Positions 11,282-25,585 of a DNA stretch of 64,000 nucleotides are shown in pieces. A program made the position numbers and the translations under genes. The DNA lies in NCBI GenBank assembly GCA_027563935.2, contig JANVAS020000231.1, forward strand, positions 10,000,001 to 10,064,000, written 5' to 3'. Positions within the stretch are counted from its first letter, which is position 1, and every line of letters begins with the position of its first letter. This stretch comes from Costus lasius (taxonomy: Eukaryota > Streptophyta > Magnoliopsida > Zingiberales > Costaceae). The notes below the pieces were generated by a model. It did not search any database, was not told the origin of the DNA, and was given only the letters and a program-made list of their open reading frames with translations.

Positions 11282-12758
11282 TCAAATATGGATCATAATC
11301 AAGATCATTATCCTCATCATTAAAAGATCAAGATAAAGATAAATATTAATATCAAGATTGAAAATCAATATTACCACATAGATCAAAATCGAGTTTAAGA
11401 AGAATATTAGGAGTAAGATAAATATGAAGATTAGAAGATTAAATCCGAAATCTGAGATAAAAATGAAGATAAAGATAATTATCAAGAATAAGATCAATGT
11501 TATAATTAAGAATGAGAATAAGATTAATAACAATTAAAGCTCATAATCGAGTTCAAAATTTTCATCATGATTAATTAATATCAACATCAATAACAATATT
11601 AAGATGGAAGACCAATATTACAAACAAGATCAAAATCGAGTTTAAGATTAAGATTAAAAAGAAGATAAAGATGAATATCATAAGAAGAAGTTTGAAAAAA
11701 TGATTAAAATCATGATCAACATCATGATCATGGACAAAATCAATATTAAATTAATATTGCAAAATGATAAATATCAAATATGGATCATAATCAAGATCAA
11801 TATCCTCATCATTAAAAGATCAAGATAAAGATAAATATTAATATCAAGATTGAAAATCAATATTACCACAGAGATCAAAATCGAGTTTAAGAAGAATATT
11901 AGGAGTAAGATAAATCTGAAGATTAGAAGATTAAATCGAAATCGGAGATAAAAATGAAGATAAAGATAATTATCAAGAATAAGATCAATGTTATAATTAA
12001 GAATGAGAATAAGATTAATAACAATTAAAGCTCATAATCGAGTTCAAAATTTTCATCATGATTAGATTAATATCAACATCAATAACAATATTAAGATGGA
12101 AGACCAATATTACAAACAAGATCAAAATCGAGTTTAAGATTAAGATTAAAAAGAAGATAAAGATGAATATCATAAGAAGAAGTTTGAAAAAATGATTAAA
12201 ATCATGATCAACATCATGATCATGGACAAAATCAATATTAAATTAATATTGCAAAATGATAAATGTCAAATATGGATCATAATCAAGATCAATATCCTCA
12301 TCATTAAAAGATCAAGATAAAGATAAATATTAATATCAAGATTGAAAATCAATATTACCACAGAGATCAAAATCGTGTTTAAGAAGAATATTAGGAGTAA
12401 GATAAATATGAAGATTAGAAAATTAAATCCGAAATCTGAGATAAAAATGAAGATAAAGATAATTATGAAGAATAAGATCAATGTTATAATTAAGAATGAG
12501 AATAAGATTAATAACAATTAAAGCTCATAATCGAGTTCAAAATTTTTATCATGATTAGATCAATATCAATATCAATAAAAATATTAAGATTAAAGACCAA
12601 GATTACAAACAAGATCAAAATCGAGTTTAAGATTAAGATTAAAAAGAAGATAAAGATGAATATCATAAGAAGAAGTTTGAAAAAATGATTAAAATCATGA
12701 TCAACATCATGACCATGGACAAAATCAATATTAAATTAATATTGCAAAATGATAAATA
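10789..12758. repeat. Four-unit higher-order repeat, outlying copy
   Basis: Units start at 10789 (A), 11282 (B with CATTATCCTC), 11774 (B with a 1-bp deletion, AAATCGAAATC) and 12266 (B with TCGTG). The same order with the same marks recurs at 17694, 18187, 18681 and 19173. The pair AAATCTGAAG plus AAATCGAAATC is found only in the 11774 and 18681 units, which makes their kinship strong. The separation is about 6,905 bp, equal to 14 units. The unit at 11282 lacks one G (GATTAATTAAT near 11571), giving 492-bp spacing. Confidence 0.8.
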
Positions 12759-15719
12759 TCAAATATGGATCATAATCAAGATCAATATCCTCATCATTAA
12801 AAGATCAAGATAAAGATAAATATTAATATCAAGATTGAAAATCAATATTACCACAGAGATCAAAATCGAGTTTAAGAAGAATATTAGGAGTAAGATAAAT
12901 ATGAAGATTAGAAGATTAAATCCGAAATCTGAGATAAAAATGAAGATAAGGATAATTATCAAGAATAAGATCAATGTTATAATTAAGAATGAGAATAAGA
13001 TTAATAACAATTAAAGCTCATAATCGTGTTCAAAATTTTCATCATGATTAGATTAATATCAACATCAATAACAATATTAAGATTGAAGACCAATATTACA
13101 AACAAGATCAAAATCGAGTTTAAGATTAAGATTAAAAAGAAGATAAAGATGAATATCATAAGAAGAAGTTTGAAAAAATGATTAAAATCATGATCAACAT
13201 CATGATCATGGACAAAATCAATATTAAATTAATATTGCAAAATGATAATTGTCAAATATGGATCATAATCAAGATCAATATCCTCATCATTAAAAGATCA
13301 AGATAAAGATAAATATTAATATCAAGATTGAAAATCAATATTACCACAGAGATCAAAATCGAGTTTAAGAAGAATATTAGGAGTAAGATAAATATGAAGA
13401 TTAGAAGATTAAATCCGAAATCTGAGATAAAAATGAAGATAAAGATAATTATCAAGAATAAGATCAATGTTATAATTAAGAATGAGAATAAGATTAATAA
13501 CAATTAAAGCTCATAATCGAGTTCAAAATTTTCATCATGATTAGATTAATATCAACATCAATAACAATATTAAGATTGAAGACCAATATTACAAACAAGA
13601 TCAAAATCGAGTTTAAGATTAAGATTAAAAAGAAGATAAAGATGAATATCATAAGAAGAAGTTTGAAAAAATGATTAAAATCATGATCAACATCATGATC
13701 ATGGACAAAATCAATATTAAATTAATATTGCAAAATTGATAAATGTCAAATATGGATCATAATCAAGATCAATATCCTCATCATTAAAAGATCAAGATAA
13801 AGATAAATATTAATATCAAGATTGAAAATCAATATTACCACAGAGCTCAAAATCGTGTTTAAGATGAATATTAGGAGTAAGATAAATATGAAGATTAGAA
13901 GATTAAATCTGAAATCTGAGATAAAAATGAAGATAAAGATAATTATGAAGAATAAGATCAATGTTATAATTAAGAATGAGAATAAGATTAATAACAATTA
14001 AAGCTCATAATCGTGTTCAAAATTTTCATCATGATTAGATTAATATCAATATCAATAAAAATATTAAGATTGAAGACCAAGATTACAAACAAGATCAAAA
14101 TCGAGTTTAAGATTAAGATTAAAAAGAAGATAAAGATGAATATCATAAGAAGAAGTTTGAAAAAAATGATTAAAATCATGATCAACATCATGATCATGGA
14201 CAAAATCAATATTAAATTAATATTGCAAAATGATAAATATCAAATATGGATCATAATCAAGATCATTATCCTCATCATTAAAAGATCAAGATAAAGATAA
14301 ATATTAATATCAAGATTGAAAATCAATATTACCACAGAGATCAAAATCGAGTTTAAGAAGAATATTAGGGGTAAGATAAATATGAAGATTAGAAGATTAA
14401 ATCCGAAATCTGAGATAAAAATGAAGATAAAGATAATTATCAAGAATAAGATCAATGTTATAATTAAGAATGAGAATAAGATTAATAACAATTAAAGCTC
14501 ATAATCGAGTTCAAAATTTTCATCATGATTAGATCAATATCAATATCAATAAAAATATTAAGATTAAAGACCAAGATTACAAACAAGATCAAAATCGAGT
14601 TTAAGATTAAGATTAAAAAGAAGATAAAGATGAATATCATAAGAAGAAGTTTGAAAAAATGATTAAAATCATGATCAACATCATGACCATGGACAAAATC
14701 AATATTAAATTAATATTGCAAAATGATAAATATCAAATATGGATCATAATCAAGATAAATATCCTCATCATTAAAAGATCAAGATAAAGATAAATATTAA
14801 TATCAAGATTGAAAATCAATATTACCACAGAGATCAAAATCGAGTTTAAGAAGAATATTAGGAGTAAGATAAATATGAAGATTAGAAGATTAAATCCGAA
14901 ATCTGAGATAAAAATGAAGATAAAGATAATTATCAAGAATAAGATCAATGTTATAATTAAGAATGAGAATAAGATTAATAACAATTAAAGCTCATAATCG
15001 AGTTCAAAATTTTCATCATGATTAGATTAATATGAATATCAATAACAATATTAAGATTGAAGACCAATATTACAAACAAGATCAAAATCGAGTTTAAGAT
15101 TAAGATTAAAAAGAAGATAAAGATGAATATCATAAGAAGAAGTTTGAAAAAATGATTAAAATCATGATCAACAACATGATCATGGACAAAATCAATATTA
15201 AATTAATATTGCAAAATGATAAATATCAAATATGAATCATAATCAAGATCAATATCCTCATCATTAAAAGATCAAGATAAAGATAAATACTAATATCAAG
15301 ATTGAAAATCAATATTACCAAAGAGATCAAAATCGAGTTTAAGAAGAATATTAGGAGTAAGATAAATATGAAGATTAGAAGATTAAATCTGAAATCTGAG
15401 ATAAAAATGAAGATAAAGATAATTATGAAGAATAAGATCAATGTTATAATTAAGAATGAGAATAAGATTAATAACAATTAAAGCTCATAATCGAGTTCAA
15501 AATTTTCATCATGATTAGATTAATATCAACATCAATAACAATATTAAGATTGAAGACCAATATTAAAAACAAGATCAAAATCGAGTTTAAGATTAAGATT
15601 AAAAAGAAGATAAAGATGAATATCATAAGAAGAAGTTTGAAAAAATGATTAAAATCATGATCAACATCATGATCATGGACAAAATCAATATTAAATTAAT
15701 ATTGCAAAAATGATAAATG
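12759..15719. repeat. B-rich units with no clean higher-order order
   Basis: Six units start at 12759, 13252, 13746, 14240, 14733 and 15226. The 12759/13252 pair shares AGATAAGGATAATT and AATCGTGTTCAAAA with 21146/21639 and 23119/23612. The 14240/14733 pair shares ATTAGGGGTAAG followed by AAGATAAATATCC with 22626/23119. Elements of the later four-unit repeat are therefore already present here in scattered form. The 13746 unit is a mosaic, with AAGATGAAT (A-like) beside AAATCTGAAATC, and is preceded by an inserted T (GCAAAATTGAT). Confidence 0.7.
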
Positions 15720-18700
15720 TCAAATATGGATCATAATCAAGATCAATATCCTCATCATTAAAAGATCAAGATAAAGATAAATATTAATATCAAGATTGAA
15801 AATCAATATTACCACAGAGATCAAAATCGTGTTTAAGATGAATATTAGGAGTAAGATAAATATGAAGATTAGAAGATTAAAACCGAAATCGGAGATCAAA
15901 ATGAAGATGAAGATAATTATCAAGAATAACATCAATGTTATAATTAAGAATGAGAATATGATTAATAACAATTAAGGCTCATAATCGAATTCAAAATTTT
16001 CATCATGATTAGATCATTATCAATATCAATAAAAATATTAAGATTAAAGACCAAGATTACAAACAAGATCAAAACAGAGTTTAAGATTAAGATTAAACAG
16101 AAGATAAAGATGAATATCATAAGAAGAAGTTTGAAAAAATGATTAAAATCATGATCAACATCATGATCATGGACAAAATCAATATTAAATTAATATTGTA
16201 AAATGATAAATGTCAAATATGGATCATAATCAAGATCATTATCCTCATCATTAAAAGATCAAGATAAAGATAAATATTAATATCAAGATTGAAAATCAAT
16301 ATTACCACAGAGATCAAAATCGAGTTTAAGAAGAATATTAGGAGTAAGATAAATATGAAGATTAGAAGATTAAATCCGAAATCTGAGATAAAAATGAAGA
16401 TAAAGATAATTATCAATAATAAGATCAATGTTATAATTAAGAATGAGGATAAGATTAATAACAATTAAAGCTCATAATCGAGTTCAAAATTTTCATCATG
16501 ATTAGATTAATATCAACATCAATAACAATATTAAGATGGAAGACCAATATTACAAACAAGATCAAAATCGAGTTTAAGATTAAGATTAAAAAGAAGATAA
16601 AGATGAATATCATAAGAAGAAGTTTGAAAAAAAGGATTAAAATCATGATCAACATCATGATCATGGATAAAATCAATATTAAATTAATATTGCAAAATGA
16701 TAAATGTCAAATATGGATCATAATCAAGATCAATATCCTCATCATTAAAAGATCAAGATAAAGATAAATATTAATATCAAGATTGAAAATCAATATTACC
16801 ACAGAGATCAAAATCAAGTTTAAGAAGAATATTAGGAGTAAGATAAATATGAAGATTAGAAGATTAAATCCGAAATCTGAGATAAAAATGAAGATAAAGA
16901 TAATTATCAATAATAAGATCAATGTTATAATTAAGAATGAGGATAAGATTAATAACAATTAAAGCTCATAATCGAGTTCAAAATTTTCATCATGATTAGA
17001 TTAATATCAACATCAATAACAATATTAAGATGGAAGACCAATATTACAAACAAGATCAAAATCGAGTTTAAGATTAAGATTAAAAAGAAGATAAAGATGA
17101 ATATCATAAGAAGAAGTTTGAAAAAAATGATTAAAATCATGATCAACATCATGATCATGGATAAAATCAATATTAAATTAATATTGCAAAATGATAAATG
17201 TCAAATATGGATCATAATCAAGATCAATATCCTCATCATTAAAAGATCAAGATAAAGATAAATATTAATATCAAGATTGAAAATCAATATTACCACAGAG
17301 ATCAAAATCGTGTTTAAGAAGAATATTAGGAGTAAGATAAATATGAAGATTAGAAGATTAAATCCGAAATCTGAGATAAAAATGAAGATAAAGATAATTA
17401 TCAAGAATAAGATCAATGTTATAATTAAGAATGAGAATAAGATTAATAACAATTAAAGCTCATAATCGAGTTCAAAATTTTCATCATGATTAGATTAATA
17501 TCAACATCAATAACAATATTAAGATGGAAGACCAATATTACAAACAAGATCAAAATCGAGTTTAAGATTAAGATTAAAAAGAAGATAAAGATGAATATCA
17601 TAAGAAGAAGTTTGAAAAAATGATTAAAATCATGATCAACATCATGATCATGGACAAAATCAATATTAAATTAATATTGCAAAATGATAAATGTCAAATA
17701 TGGATCATAATCAAGATCAATATCCTCATCATTAAAAGATCAAGATAAAGATAAATATTAATATCAAGATTGAAAATCAATATTACCACAGAGATCAAAA
17801 TCGTGTTTAAGATGAATATTAGGAGTAAGATAAATATGAAGATTAGAAGATTAAAACCGAAATCGGAGATCAAAATGAAGATGAAGATAATTATCAAGAA
17901 TAACATCAATGTTATAATTAAGAATGAGAATATGATTAATAACAATTAAGGCTCATAATCGAATTCAAAATTTTCATCATGATTAGATCATTATCAATAT
18001 CAATAAAAATATTAAGATTAAAGACCAAGATTACAAACAAGATCAAAACAGAGTTTAAGATTAAGATTAAACAGAAGATAAAGATGAATATCATAAGAAG
18101 AAGTTTGAAAAAATGATTAAAATCATGATCAACATCATGATCATGGACAAAATCAATATTAAATTAATATTGTAAAATGATAAATGTCAAATATGGATCA
18201 TAATCAAGATCATTATCCTCATCATTAAAAGATCAAGATAAAGATAAATATTAATATCAAGATTGAAAATCAATATTACCACAGAGATCAAAATCGAGTT
18301 TAAGAAGAATATTAGGAGTAAGATAAATATGAAGATTAGAAGATTAAATCCGAAATCTGAGATAAAAATGAAGATAAAGATAATTATCAATAATAAGATC
18401 AATGTTATAATTAAGAATGAGGATAAGATTAATAACAATTAAAGCTCATAATCGAGTTCAAAATTTTCATCATGATTAGATTAATATCAACATCAATAAC
18501 AATATTAAGATGGAAGACCAATATTACAAACAAGATCAAAATCGAGTTTAAGATTAAGATTAAAAAGAAGATAAAGATGAATATCATAAGAAGAAGTTTG
18601 AAAAAAATGATTAAAATCATGATCAACATCATGATCATGGACAAAATCAATATTAAATTAATATTGCAAAATGATAAATATCAAATATGGATCATAATCA

Positions 18701-19665
18701 AGATCAATATCCTCATCATTAAAAGATCAAGATAAAGATAAATATTAATATCAAGATTGAAAATCAATATTACCACAGAGATCAAAATCGAGTTTAAGAA
18801 GAATATTAGGAGTAAGATAAATCTGAAGATTAGAAGATTAAATCGAAATCTGAGATAAAAATGAAGATAAAGATAATTATCAAGAATAAGATCAATGTTA
18901 TAATTAAGAATGAGAATAAGATTAATAACAATTAAAGCTCATAATCGAGTTCAAAATTTTCATCATGATTAGATTAATATCAACATCAATAACAATATTA
19001 AGATGGAAGACCAATATTACAAACAAGATCAAAATCGAGTTTAAGATTAAGATTAAAAAGAAGATAAAGATGAATATCATAAGAAGAAGTTTGAAAAAAT
19101 GATTAAAATCATGATCAACATCATGATCATGGACAAAATCAATATTAAATTAATATTGCAAAATGATAAATGTCAAATATGGATCATAATCAAGATCAAT
19201 ATCCTCATCATTAAAAGATCAAGATAAAGATAAATATTAATATCAAGATTGAAAATCAATATTACCACAGAGATCAAAATCGTGTTTAAGAAGAATATTA
19301 GGAGTAAGATAAATATGAAGATTAGAAGATTAAATCCGAAATCTGAGATAAAAATGAAGATAAAGATAATTATCAAGAATAAGATCAATGTTATAATTAA
19401 GAATGAGAATAAGATTAATAACAATTAAAGCTCATAATCGAGTTCAAAATTTTCATCATGATTAGATTAATATCAACATCAATAACAATATTAAGATGGA
19501 AGACCAATATTACAAACAAGATCAAAATCGAGTTTAAGATTAAGATTAAAAAGAAGATAAAGATGAATATCATAAGAAGAAGTTTGAAAAAATGATTAAA
19601 ATCATGATCAACATCATGATCATGGACAAAATCAATATTAAATTAATATTGCAAAATGATAAATG
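15720..19665. repeat. Four-unit higher-order repeat, version 1, two tandem copies
   Basis: Copy 1 has units at 15720 (A), 16213, 16707 and 17201; copy 2 at 17694 (A), 18187, 18681 and 19173. The period is 1,974 bp. Shared marks include AATCGAATTC at about 15984 and 17958, CATTATCCTC with CAATAATAAG in the second unit, and TCGTGTTTAAGAAG in the fourth. The third units differ: 16707 has TCAAGTTTAAG, whereas 18681 has the 1-bp deletion shared with 11774. A longer A run after GTTTG in several of these units changes spacing to 494. Confidence 0.8.
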
Positions 19666-20159
19666 TCAAATATGGATCATAATCAAGATCAATATCCTCA
19701 TCATTAAAAGATCAAGATAAAGATAAATATTAATATCAAGATTGAAAATCAATATTACCACAGAGATCAAAATCGAGTTTAAGAAGAATATTAGGAGTAA
19801 GATAAATATGAAGATTAGAAGATTAAATCCGAAATCTGAGATAAAAATGAAGATAAAGATAATTATCAAGAATAAGATCAATGTTATAATTAAGAATGAG
19901 AATAAGATTAATAACAATTAAAGCTCATAATCGAGTTCAAAATTTTCATCATGATTAGATTAATATCAACATCAATAACAATATTAAGATTGAAGACCAA
20001 TATTACAAACAAGATCAAAATCGAGTTTAAGATTAAGATTAAAAAGAAGATAAAGATGAATATCATAAGAAGAAGTTTGAAAAAATGATTAAAATCATGA
20101 TCAACATCATGATCATGGACAAAATCAATATTAAATTAATATTGCAAAAATGATAAATG
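19666..20159. repeat. Single B unit between two higher-order blocks
   Basis: A typical B unit ends with the longer GCAAAAATG run that usually precedes an A unit. It separates version 1 and version 2 of the four-unit repeat. Confidence 0.7.
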
Positions 20160-23100
20160 TCAAATATGGATCATAATCAAGATCAATATCCTCATCATTA
20201 AAAGATCAAGATAAAGATAAATATTAATATCAAGATTGAAAATCAATATTACCACAGAGATCAAAATCGTGTTTAAGATGAATATTAGGAGTAAGATAAA
20301 TATGAAGATTAGAAGATTAAAACCGAAATCGGAGATCAAAATGAAGATGAAGATAATTATCAAGAATAACATCAATGTTATAATTAAGAATGAGAATATG
20401 ATTAATAACAATTAAGGCTCATAATCGAGTTCAAAATTTTCATCATGATTAGATCATTATCAATATCAATAAAAATATTAAGATTAAAGACCAAGATTAC
20501 AAACAAGATCAAAACAGAGTTTAAGATTAAGATTAAACAGAAGATAAAGATGAATATCATAAGAAGAAGTTTGAAAAAATGATTAAAATCATGATCAACA
20601 TCATGATCATGGACAAAATCAATATTAAATTAATATTGTAAAATGATAAATGTCAAATATGGATCATAATCAAGATCAATATCCTCATCATTAAAAGATC
20701 AAGATAAAGATAAATATTAATATCAAGATTGAAAATCAATATTACCACAGAGATCAAAATCGAGTTTAAGAAGAATATTAGGGGTAAGATAAATATGAAG
20801 ATTAGAAGATTAAATCCGAAATCTGAGATAAAAATGAAGATAAAGATAATTATCAAGAATAAGATCAATGTTATAATTAAGAATGAGAATAAGATTAATA
20901 ACAATTAAAGCTCATAATCGAGTTCAAAATTTTCATCATGATTAGATCAATATCAATATCAATAAAAATATTAAGATTAAAGACCAAGATTACAAACAAG
21001 ATCAAAATCGAGTTTAAGATTAAGATTAAAAAGAAGATAAAGATGAATATCATAAGAAGAAGTTTGAAAAAATGATTAAAATCATGATCAACATCATGAC
21101 CATGGACAAAATCAATATTAAATTAATATTGCAAAATGATAAATATCAAATATGGATCATAATCAAGATCAATATCCTCATCATTAAAAGATCAAGATAA
21201 AGATAAATATTAATATCAAGATTGAAAATCAATATTACCACAGAGATCAAAATCGAGTTTAAGAAGAATATTAGGAGTAAGATAAATATGAAGATTAGAA
21301 GATTAAATCCGAAATCTGAGATAAAAATGAAGATAAGGATAATTATCAAGAATAAGATCAATGTTATAATTAAGAATGAGAATAAGATTAATAACAATTA
21401 AAGCTCATAATCGTGTTCAAAATTTTCATCATGATTAGATTAATATCAACATCAATAACAATATTAAGATTGAAGACCAATATTACAAACAAGATCAAAA
21501 TCGAGTTTAAGATTAAGATTAAAAAGAAGATAAAGATGAATATCATAAGAAGAAGTTTGAAAAAATGATTAAAATCATGATCAACATCATGATCATGGAC
21601 AAAATCAATATTAAATTAATATTGCAAAATGATAAATGTCAAATATGGATCATAATCAAGATCAATATCCTCATCATTAAAAGATCAAGATAAAGATAAA
21701 TATTAATATCAAGATTGAAAATCAATATTACCACAGAGATCAAAATCGAGTTTAAGAAGAATATTAGGAGTAAGATAAATATGAAGATTAGAAGATTAAA
21801 TCCGAAATCTGAGATAAAAATGAAGATAAAGATAATTATCAAGAATAAGATCAATGTTATAATTAAGAATGAGAATAAGATTAATAACAATTAAAGCTCA
21901 TAATCGAGTTCAAAATTTTCATCATGATTAGATTAATATCAACATCAATAACAATATTAAGATTGAAGACCAATATTACAAACAAGATCAAAATCGAGTT
22001 TAAGATTAAGATTAAAAAGAAGATAAAGATGAATATCATAAGAAGAAGTTTGAAAAAATGATTAAAATCATGATCAACATCATGATCATGGACAAAATCA
22101 ATATTAAATTAATATTGCAAAAATGATAAATGTCAAATATGGATCATAATCAAGATCAATATCCTCATCATTAAAAGATCAAGATAAAGATAAATATTAA
22201 TATCAAGATTGAAAATCAATATTACCACAGAGATCAAAATCGTGTTTAAGATGAATATTAGGAGTAAGATAAATATGAAGATTAGAGGATTAAAACCGAA
22301 ATCGGAGATCAAAATGAAGATGAAGATAATTATCAAGAATAACATCAATGTTATAATTAAGAATGAGAATATGATTAATAACAATTAAGGCTCATAATCG
22401 AGTTCAAAATTTTCATCATGATTAGATCATTATCAATATCAATAAAAATATTAAGATTAAAGACCAAGATTACAAACAAGATCAAAACAGAGTTTAAGAT
22501 TAAGATTAAACAGAAGATAAAGATGAATATCATAAGAAGAAGTTTGAAAAAATGATTAAAATCATGATCAACATCATGATCATGGACAAAATCAATATTA
22601 AATTAATATTGTAAAATGATAAATGTCAAATATGGATCATAATCAAGATCAATATCCTCATCATTAAAAGATCAAGATAAAGATAAATATTAATATCAAG
22701 ATTGAAAATCAATATTACCACAGAGATCAAAATCGAGTTTAAGAAGAATATTAGGGGTAAGATAAATATGAAGATTAGAAGATTAAATCCGAAATCTGAG
22801 ATAAAAATGAAGATAAAGATAATTATCAAGAATAAGATCAATGTTATAATTAAGAATGAGAATAAGATTAATAACAATTAAAGCTCATAATCGAGTTCAA
22901 AATTTTCATCATGATTAGATCAATATCAATATCAATAAAAATATTAAGATTAAAGACCAAGATTACAAACAAGATCAAAATCGAGTTTAAGATTAAGATT
23001 AAAAAGAAGATAAAGATGAATATCATAAGAAGAAGTTTGAAAAAATGATTAAAATCATGATCAACATCATGACCATGGACAAAATCAATATTAAATTAAT

Positions 23101-25092
23101 ATTGCAAAATGATAAATATCAAATATGGATCATAATCAAGATAAATATCCTCATCATTAAAAGATCAAGATAAAGATAAATATTAATATCAAGATTGAAA
23201 ATCAATATTACCATAGAGATCAAAATCGAGTTTAAGAAGAATATTAGGAGTAAGATAAATATGAAGATTAGAAGATTAAATCCGAAATCTGAGATAAAAA
23301 TGAAGATAAGGATAATTATCAAGAATAAGATCAATGTTATAATTAAGAATGAGAATAAGATTAATAACAATTAAAGCTCATAATCGTGTTCAAAATTTTC
23401 ATCATGATTAGATTAATATCAACATCAATAACAATATTAAGATTGAAGACCAATATTACAAACAAGATCAAAATCGAGTTTAAGATTAAGATTAAAAAGA
23501 AGATTAAGATGAATATCATAAGAAGAAGTTTGAAAAAATGATTAAAATCATGATCAACATCATGATCATGGACAAAATCAATATTAAATTAATATTGCAA
23601 AATGATAAATGTCAAATATGGATCATAATCAAGATCAATATCCTCATCATTAAAAGATCAAGATAAAGATAAATATTAATATCAAGATTGAAAATCAATA
23701 TTACCACAGAGATCAAAATCGAGTTTAAGAAGAATATTAGGAGTAAGATAAATATGAAGATTAGAAGATTAAATCCGAAATCTGAGATAAAAATGAAGAT
23801 AAAGATAATTATCAAGAATAAGATCAATGTTATAATTAAGAATGAGAATAAGATTAATAACAATTAAAGCTCATAATCGAGTTCAAAATTTTCATCATGA
23901 TTAGATTAATATCAACATCAATAACAATATTAAGATTGAAGACCAATATTACAAACAAGATCAAAATCGAGTTTAAGATTAAGATTAAAAAGAAGATAAA
24001 GATGAATATCATAAGAAGAAGTTTGAAAAAATGATTAAAATCATGATCAACATCATGATCATGGACAAAATCAATATTAAATTAATATTGCAAAAATGAT
24101 AAATGTCAAATATGGATCATAATCAAGATCAATATCCTCATCATTAAAAGATCAAGATAAAGATAAATATTAATATCAAGATTGAAAATCAATATTACCA
24201 CAGAGATCAAAATCGTGTTTAAGATGAATATTAGGAGTAAGATAAATATGAAGATTAGAGGATTAAAACCGAAATCGGAGATCAAAATGAAGATGAAGAT
24301 AATTATCAAGAATAACATCAATGTTATAATTAAGAATGAGAATATGATTAATAACAATTAAGGCTCATAATCGAGTTCAAAATTTTCATCATGATTAGAT
24401 CATTATCAATATCAATAAAAATATTAAGATTAAAGACCAAGATTACAAACAAGATCAAAACAGAGTTTAAGATTAAGATTAAACAGAAGATAAAGATGAA
24501 TATCATAAGAAGAAGTTTGAAAAAATGATTAAAATCATGATCAACATCATGATCATGGACAAAATCAATATTAAATTAATATTGTAAAATGATAAATGTC
24601 AAATATGGATCATAATCAAGATCAATATCCTCATCATTAAAAGATCAAGATAAAGATAAATATTAATATCAAGATTGAAAATCAATATTACCACAGAGAT
24701 CAAAATCGAGTTTAAGAAGAATATTAGGGGTAAGATAAATATGAAGATTAGAAGATTAAATCCGAAATCTGAGATAAAAATGAAGATAAAGATAATTATC
24801 AAGAATAAGATCAATGTTATAATTAAGAATGAGAATAAGATTAATAACAATTAAAGCTCATAATCGAGTTCAAAATTTTCATCATGATTAGATCAATATC
24901 AATATCAATAAAAATATTAAGATTAAAGACCAAGATTACAAACAAGATCAAAATCGAGTTTAAGATTAAGATTAAAAAGAAGATAAAGATGAATATCATA
25001 AGAAGAAGTTTGAAAAAATGATTAAAATCATGATCAACATCATGACCATGGACAAAATCAATATTAAATTAATATTGCAAAAATGATAAATG
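20160..25092. repeat. Four-unit higher-order repeat, version 2, two and a half copies
   Basis: Units run 20160 (A), 20653, 21146, 21639; 22133 (A), 22626, 23119, 23612; 24106 (A), 24599. The period is 1,973 bp. Order-specific marks repeat: ATTAGGGGTAAG in the second unit, AGATAAGGATAATT with AATCGTGTTCAAAA in the third, and GCAAAAATG before each A unit. AGAGGATTAAAACC links the second and third A units (22133 and 24106) and is absent from the first. The regular order breaks at 25093. Confidence 0.85.
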
Positions 25093-25585
25093 TCAAATAT
25101 GGATCATAATCAAGATCAATATCCTCATCATTAAAAGATCAAGATAAAGATAAATATTAATATCAAGATTGAAAATCAATATTACCACAGAGATCAAAAT
25201 CGAGTTTAAGAAGAATATTAGGAGTAAGATAAATATGAAGATTAGAAGATTAAATCCGAAATCTAAGATAAAAATGAAGATAAAGATAATTATGAAGAAT
25301 AAGATCAATGTTATAATTAAGAATGAGAATAAGATTAATAACAATTAAAGCTCATAATCGGGTTCAAAATTTTCATCATGATTAGATCAATATCAATATC
25401 AATAAAAATATTAAGATTAAAGACCAAGATTACAAACAAGATCAAAATCGAGTTTAAGATTAAGATTAAAAAGAAGATAAAGATGAATATCATAAGAAGA
25501 AGTTTGAAAAAATGATTAAAATCATGATCAACATCATGATCATGGACAAAATCAATATTAAATTAATATTGCAAAATGATAAATA
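25093..25585. repeat. Chimeric unit at a higher-order junction
   Basis: The left part carries AAATCTAAGAT, the mark of the 27066 and 30518 units. From about 25289 on it carries ATTATGAAGAATAAG and AATCGGGTTC, the marks of the following 27559-type units. It therefore looks like an exchange product fusing two units that are adjacent in the seven-unit repeat, with loss of one unit length. The switch lies between about 25265 and 25290. Confidence 0.7.

Noticed and set aside
14360..14375. Telomere-like words (TTAGGAG, TTAGGGG) in each unit
   Set aside because: There is a single occurrence per unit with no tandem short repeats. TTAGGGG is one base change from the common TTAGGAG.
16455..16676. Minus-strand frame of 73 codons in the S half
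   Set aside because: It is open only in the same A-run variants and starts with TTG. Its likeness to the F-half frame reflects the ancient duplication of the DNA, not protein selection.
16498..16761. Plus-strand ATG frame of 87 codons rich in Lys and Ile, also at 16992, 18472, 34879 and 35373
   Set aside because: It exists only in units whose A run after GTTTG is changed by a base. Most units are closed in this frame, and the unit length is not a multiple of three. This is a by-product of an indel.
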